A stretch of 64,000 nt of DNA from Trema orientale (taxonomy: Eukaryota; Streptophyta; Magnoliopsida; Rosales; Cannabaceae): NCBI GenBank assembly GCA_002914845.1, contig JXTC01000119.1, positions 588,418-652,417 on the forward strand. The letters run 5' to 3'. How positions within the stretch are numbered: position 1 is the first letter of the stretch; each line of letters starts with the position of its first letter. The position numbers and the translations under genes are program-made. Positions 59,070 through 64,000 of the stretch are shown here, piece after piece. Below the pieces are notes generated by a model. It searched no databases and had not been told where the DNA came from. It worked only from the letters and a program-made list of their open reading frames with translations.

Positions 59070-61179
59070 CAAACTATGATATCCCGAATTCTGAAATGAC
59101 ACCTAATTTCTCACAAAAATTAAGTACTCAATAATAACATGACTCTACATCATTTATATTAAAGTTATATGCACATTTTTAGTTGAACATAAGTTGTTTT
59201 GTAGAAGTTAAATTAAGAATCCTTAATACTTGTTTTAAAATTTTCTTGTGAATACTGACTGTCTTTTACTAAGTAAATTTTTGTAATAAAATACTCGAGA
59301 TAGGCTCTCTAGTACAAGTTGATGTGCTTTAAGTTTACTATCTTTATATGATTATTTTTATTTTTATTTTTATTTTTATTTTTTTGTCATCTTATTTAAC
59401 TAAAATACTTATTTGAGAAGTCATTTATTCTAATTCTATAAGTTGTGTTAATTTTGAGAGATATTATTTTATTTAATTTGTCTTCTAGTTTTATAACGAC
59501 TACCTATTAATTAAAGAAAAAGTTTATAAATTCTGAGTTGGATCTATTATATTAATATGATTAGTATTATGTTATTATTTTATTTTGTTAGTGTGTATCA
59601 AGAACTAATCATGTAAGTCGGCAACTCTTTTTAAAAATATATAAGAGTTCTATCTTAGCTAATTTCATTACTACATTTGCACCGCCGACTATATTTCTTT
59701 CTCTTTTCATATTAGTTGTATATGTTTCCTTAGTCTTGAGCTCATTTCGATTATTTAGAGTCACACTTGGTCACTTTCAAGAGAAACCGAGTTAACGAAC
59801 ACAAAAAAGTGCAACAGCTCATATATCTCAATTTTAGGTACTAGCGTATTTGATTGCTATTACTTTCTCTAAATTTTTGAATTGTTATTAGCATATTCTA
59901 TAGAACAAGTTCTAGATTTCTTTAAATATATTGTCTGTATATATATACTCAAAACTAACTCTTTGTGTGTGTGATATTATTAGTCATTAATTACTATTGT
60001 AATTCGTATGAATAAAATAAACGGATTCTTTAGGGTTGCACTTAATTAATGGCTTTGATGAATTCTTTGAAATGAGTGCTATACTGAGTTAGGAAAAATT
60101 AGATAATTGTTAGCTTTGAATGAGATCTTATTTTATACTGGTAGTACTTTTTGTCTTTTTATCTTTTGTATTTGTATCTAAACATAGTATATATCATATA
60201 CTCCATGTGTTATATAACCAACGCTTAGAATTTGGTATAGATTATTATTTTGTAGTATCTTTATTTTATTTTATTTTATATTTTTGTGAACTAAACTATA
60301 TAGTTTAATGAATAGCCTATACGTGGGATTATATATCATTTTATTCTTTAGTATTAGATAAGTTATCTATTAGTTCTATACTTGCCAATTATGTATATTT
60401 CACTTGTCTTTTTATTGAAGTACGATTTCCATGTCTAATTGCCTTTTGGCTAATTTGTTTACAGCTATTTAATTATTACTTATTTAAGCACATAAAAGTT
60501 CGGTAATTAGCATATTATCGAGCCAAAATTTAAAAGGTCAATTCTTATAGTTTTGCATGCTTAGTGACCAAAAGAGTCTGTTATTGGCTAATTAATAGGG
60601 GCACATCAATTGTACCAAAAACTAAGACCATTTCACAAGAAAAAAAAATAAAGCTTGAAGATAAGGTAAGTAATGTCACACCTGTAATGTAAGAAATTCT
60701 CTGTTTCAGTGAATTTGTGGAATCTGTGAATTTTTGTACATACGTATCTATCATCTTGCTTTCTATGAGACATGAACACGTAGTATATTTATATTGTCTG
60801 ATGAGTATTTGTGAATAGGGTGTGGTGGGCCAGTACCAAAATATGTAATATGGTTCCTTCGGGGATACTCTAGTCTCTTCAGAGATACTCTAGTCTCTTC
60901 GGGGACACTATAGTTCCTTCAGGAACACTCTAATAGCAGTGTAGGGTGGACCTCTGATGTACAAAGAGGGGATTCTCTGGGGCTTGGGATCTCTATGCGA
61001 TGGCTCATGCTCTGTTATATGTTCTCTGAGTGGCTTAGTATGCGATTCGTGGTCTTGTCAGGCAATGTAATATACACAGGGATCCCGACTATATAATTAT
61101 CCGTTTTATATAATATGCATTCTGCATCTGCATAAGTTACTTATTGAGTTTCATACTCACAAATACTCTTATATTGGCT
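59070..61179 (+). other. Sequence between the two LTR-like copies
   Basis: About 2.1 kb with no coding frame. The right part (60640-61179) looks like LTR sequence: a 4 x 20-bp minisatellite at 60853-60932 and TACTTATTGAGTTTCATACT (61136-61155), in the position of the LTR module seen elsewhere. It may be upstream LTR sequence of the second copy or a nested solo LTR. Small frames such as 60120-60308 are not supported. Confidence 0.45.
60853..60932. repeat. Four 20-bp minisatellite units
   Basis: Units start at 60853, 60873, 60893 and 60913, each of the form GT(T/C)(C/T)CTTC...ACTCTA, differing at a few positions. They lie in LTR-like sequence. Confidence 0.9.
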
Positions 61180-61690
61180 GGACTTACCGCCTCGTAATTC
61201 TAACTCTTCTAATTAACTAAAACTAGCATATGGACGGTATCACCTTCGTCAGTTTCTAACTATTTATTTTTCTGCACTTTATTTCGGTTGCTAACTTTTA
61301 GTTGATACCATGGTTAGTTTATTCGCCTCAGTCAACTAGTAATATTTAATTTCTTATATATTTATTTATTGTATTATTATATTACTTCTAGTTTTCAGTT
61401 GACAATATGATCGGTTTATTTGCCTCTATCATTTTTTAATATTATTTTATTCCTGCTTATTCCTATGCACACTAAGTGAGTCATCTTTGCAACCGTCAAT
61501 CTTGTTGAGATACGTAGGAAAAGTTGTTCTCATTGCAACTGCCTATCCTTTTTCGATACGTGGAAGTGTTGTGAAAACTCTTTCTACTGTGTATTCTAAT
61601 GTTCTAATCTAATTATCCTCTGCTTTATTTTAACTAAGTACAGATCATGCTAACTAATCCAGAGTATAACTTTGACCCCGAATGTTAAAA

Positions 61691-61707
61691 GGCGACTTCG
61701 TTGGGGA
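61691..61707 (+). promoter_or_regulatory. Probable primer binding site, Tat/Ogre element
   Basis: GGCGACTTCGTTGGGGA directly after the LTR-like repeat. Plant Tat/Ogre elements usually have a GGCGACTC...GGGGA sequence here, attributed to tRNA-Arg priming. Family knowledge from memory. Confidence 0.5.
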
Positions 61708-61910
61708 GTAGTCAAGAGAAACTAGGTTTCTTCAATGTCCCCAAGTTCTTCAAAATTCATCTCGGATCTCTGTCCTACCTGTCCCTAAAATCTTCCTAAA
61801 TTTTTTGTCAAATTTTCATCCTAAAATTCTGCCAATTCATCTTCCTGAATCTCTATCAAATTTCTGTCCAAAATTTCTTTTAGTTTTCTTCCCGAAATTC
61901 CGTTGAATTT

Positions 61911-62950
61911 TTGTTCCCTTATTTCCAGAAATTTCCTCTAAAAAAAATTCCATTTTTTTCTTTCTACAAAATAGTAGATGAGCAAAATACAGTAATTAAT
62001 GCCGAAGCTCAATCTCTCCTTGCTAAATTAATAGCCTCATTTGACGGAATGAGACAAATTCACATGGACATGCAATTGTCTCACGTCGAAATTCTCCAAA
62101 GGATTACCAATATTGAAAAATCTCATGGAGCAGGACCTTCTACTCCAGCTCTATCTCACAATAACAATTCTCATGCCTCAAATCAAGACCCTGCCAATCC
62201 TACTGCCACAACTTTAGCTGGTACTGATAATAAAGTTTCCAAAAGTTTTATTATTAATGAAGAACTACAAGAGATACTCAAGTTTGAAGCAGAAAAAACT
62301 GACAAGATTATTACTGCGGTGGACTTCCAGCCTCAATATCCTACCAGTATTCTTTCCAAGCCATATCCGAAGGATTATACTAATGCTCGATTTAAGAGAT
62401 TTGATGGAAAGAAAGAAAAAGCTAGGGAGCACGTCATTGGTTTCTTAGATGACCTAGGAGTCTACGCCAACGACCATGAATTAAGGCTGAGAGAGTTCTC
62501 AAAATCTCTCACTGACCGAGCGTACTCTTAGTTCGTCAATTTAACAGTAGGTAGTATTTGTACTTGGGAGGAGTTGGTAATGATATTTTGTACAAAATTC
62601 TTTACAACAGAACACAAGTTAGGCTTCTCTTATCTCTCCAGCACAATACAAAAGGAAGATGAATTACTTACAACATACGTGAATAGATTTAAAGAAATAG
62701 CTCTGGACTAAAAAGAAATATCGCGGAAGAAGAATTGATTCAAATCTGTATCAGCAAAATGTAAGCTGAATACAAAGTTCATATTGAAAATTATATGAGT
62801 TCAAACTTTACCGAACTAATGTTTAGAGTCAGCAACACTGAAGCAACAGTAGCAAAAATGTGTAAAACTATGCTCGATAAAAAAATTGCTACTGAAAATT
62901 GGAACAGACTACCTTTTTCCAAAAAAAGAAAAGAAGTTACTACATTTGAT
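61911..62950 (+). pseudogene. Tat/Ogre gag, interrupted
   Basis: The frame 61911-62531 has a coiled N-terminal part (SLLAKLIASFDGMRQIHMDM), a low-complexity linker and the conserved YPKDYTNARFKRFDGKKEKA and EHVIGFLDDLGVY segments of gypsy capsid. A TAG at 62529-62531 stands where a tryptophan is expected (AYS-stop-FVNL). The same frame then continues with TWEELVMIFCTKFFTTEHKL and ELLTTYVNRFKEIALD before further stops and frameshifts up to about 62950. The first ATG of the intact protein is not certain; the open frame begins without one. Confidence 0.82.
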
Positions 62951-63489
62951 CAATACCAATGAGAAAGAAGAGATCAATCAATTCTACCAGAAATACCACT
63001 TGCCAAAGATAGAATCAATATTTTAATGTGAGCCTAGATAGAGAATAGGGTTCTGAAATGCCCATAACCCAGGAGACAACTAACACAAGAAGCAATACAA
63101 GATCCCAAATATTGCTTGCTACATAAAAGAGTGTACCATGCTACATCAGACTATTATATTATCCGAAGAGTTTATCATGAAAAACCTCAATGAGGAGAAA
63201 TTTTGATTGGGCAGCAACAACAAAGGGCTGAAAATAATCCATTTCCTAATCATGAAAGTGGGCAAGTAAATATATGCACGATTATTGATCTAGCTGTCGA
63301 CGACCCAACTATTGAAGAATCATCAAAAGAAGAAGAAATCAATATAATGGTGGAAAATCTCATAAAGTCTCGAGCTTTAAAATAATTATTCAACACTTTA
63401 GAATTTAGAGATGAAGCTCGTAAAGAAGCTACACAAGCAATCTTCAAGATATCTCAGTAGTTTGATCCACAATGCTGCTCTATTAATCA

Positions 63490-63990
63490 TATTGTTGGAC
63501 GAATCACTAAGAAAGATGAAGATACAATCACATTCTCGAAGAAAGTTACCCAAGTTATAAACGTCAGTCATAATAAACCACTCTACGTGGAAGCTAAAGA
63601 AAATGATACTTCCTTCAAACGACCTTTGGTAGACAATGGTTTATCAATCAATCTCATGTCTTGGCAAGTTTTCAAAGCAGTTAGAATTCTAGAAAGTAAA
63701 CTGATCTTGCAAAATACACCATTTATCACTTTTGCATCATGTTTTTATACTACAAAAGGGTATGTTAATGTGGATTTGCAAGTTAGACCAATCCGAGCAC
63801 CAACTGAATTCTTTATGATTGATATGAATGTGTCCTATTAATTATTGCTTGAAAGACCATGGATTCACCATAATCAAGTGGTACCTTCTAGTTTGAATTA
63901 GTGTCTAAAAGCGATAAGAGGCAAAAGAGAAATTCTACTGCCCGCAACAAAAGCTCCATTTGCGCAACAAGAAGTTTTTGGGCAGAAGCT
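63490..63990 (+). pseudogene. Tat/Ogre aspartic protease, damaged
   Basis: The frame 63587-63841 gives RPLVDNGLSINLMSWQVFKA. The aspartate of the retropepsin D-S/T-G triad is present, but the triad reads DNG. Further on come GYVNVDLQVRPIRAPTEFFM, a stop where a residue before LLLERPWIHHNQVVPS is expected, then LKAIRGKREILLPA. The order and motifs match Tat/Ogre proteases. Reverse transcriptase would follow outside the window. Confidence 0.75.
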
Positions 63991-64000
63991 ACATTCTTTA

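Larger units (their letters stand above)
61180..64000 (+). mobile_element. Tat/Ogre-type Ty3/gypsy retrotransposon, 5' part
   Basis: Direct-repeat copy 2 (61180-61682, likely the end of the 5' LTR) is followed by GGCGACTTCGTTGGGGA (61691-61707). This resembles the leader with tRNA-Arg-type primer site that I know from Tat/Ogre elements. Then come gag (61911-62950) and protease (63587-63990). The element runs off the window, so its pol and 3' LTR are not seen. Several stops and frameshifts show that this copy is defective. Confidence 0.78.

Noticed and set aside
1-64000. tRNA, rRNA, snoRNA or CRISPR-like arrays
   Set aside because: No tRNA A/B-box pair, rRNA sequence or regularly spaced short repeats with unique spacers were seen on reading both strands; a covariance-model scan was not possible.

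Overview
This window is nuclear DNA from a eudicot plant. It is AT-rich, has three spliced protein-coding genes with GT-AG introns, and most of the rest is recognisable as plant transposable elements: Ty1/copia and Ty3/gypsy LTR retrotransposons, solo LTRs, a CACTA end, and MULE-like and other foldback MITEs. The species cannot be fixed from sequence alone. The window contains a 51-base run of N (24541-24591).

Layout. 1-1130: minisatellite of ~107-bp units. About 2090-2520: end of a CACTA transposon. 3100-3430: decayed fragment of a gene for an RHD3/SEY1-type dynamin-like GTPase. 3827-7414: complete but non-autonomous Ty1/copia element on the minus strand, with perfect 5-bp target duplications. 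10796-15123 (minus): 11-exon gene for an LRR receptor-like pseudokinase of the MRH1/MDIS type (681 aa predicted). 18830-28461: nested retrotransposon block: a copia LTR scrap, the 3' half of a Tat/Athila-like element with its LTR, and a truncated chromovirus (Tekay/Del-like) whose gag is split by a solo LTR. 30070-32296: a MITE split by a ~2.1-kb solo LTR. 35021-41140 (plus): 7-exon GARP/G2-like Myb transcription factor gene with a 3.2-kb intron full of MITEs. 42072-44261 (minus): 3-exon DUF688 protein gene, tail to tail with the Myb gene. 45.5-58.5 kb: gene-poor sequence with microsatellites, tandem duplications, MITEs and an LTR remnant. 58568-64000: Tat/Ogre-type retrotransposon LTR sequence, leader, gag and protease, running off the window end.

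The three host genes do not form a pathway. Their order is informative, however. From memory, Arabidopsis keeps the kinase next to the GARP gene at one locus (At2g40260/At2g40270) and next to a DUF688 gene at others (At4g18630/At4g18640, At5g45840/At5g45850). Here all three lie together, about 20 kb of retroelements having accumulated between the kinase and the Myb gene. This looks like an ancestral block that Arabidopsis split up after genome duplication.

I found no credible new biological system such as a defence cassette or biosynthetic cluster. The most notable items are the conserved gene block, the pseudokinase, a nested MITE with its related empty site in the same window, a dispersed repeat with a phased 22-bp palindromic core, and an in-frame 66-bp duplication in the DUF688 gene whose differences are all silent.
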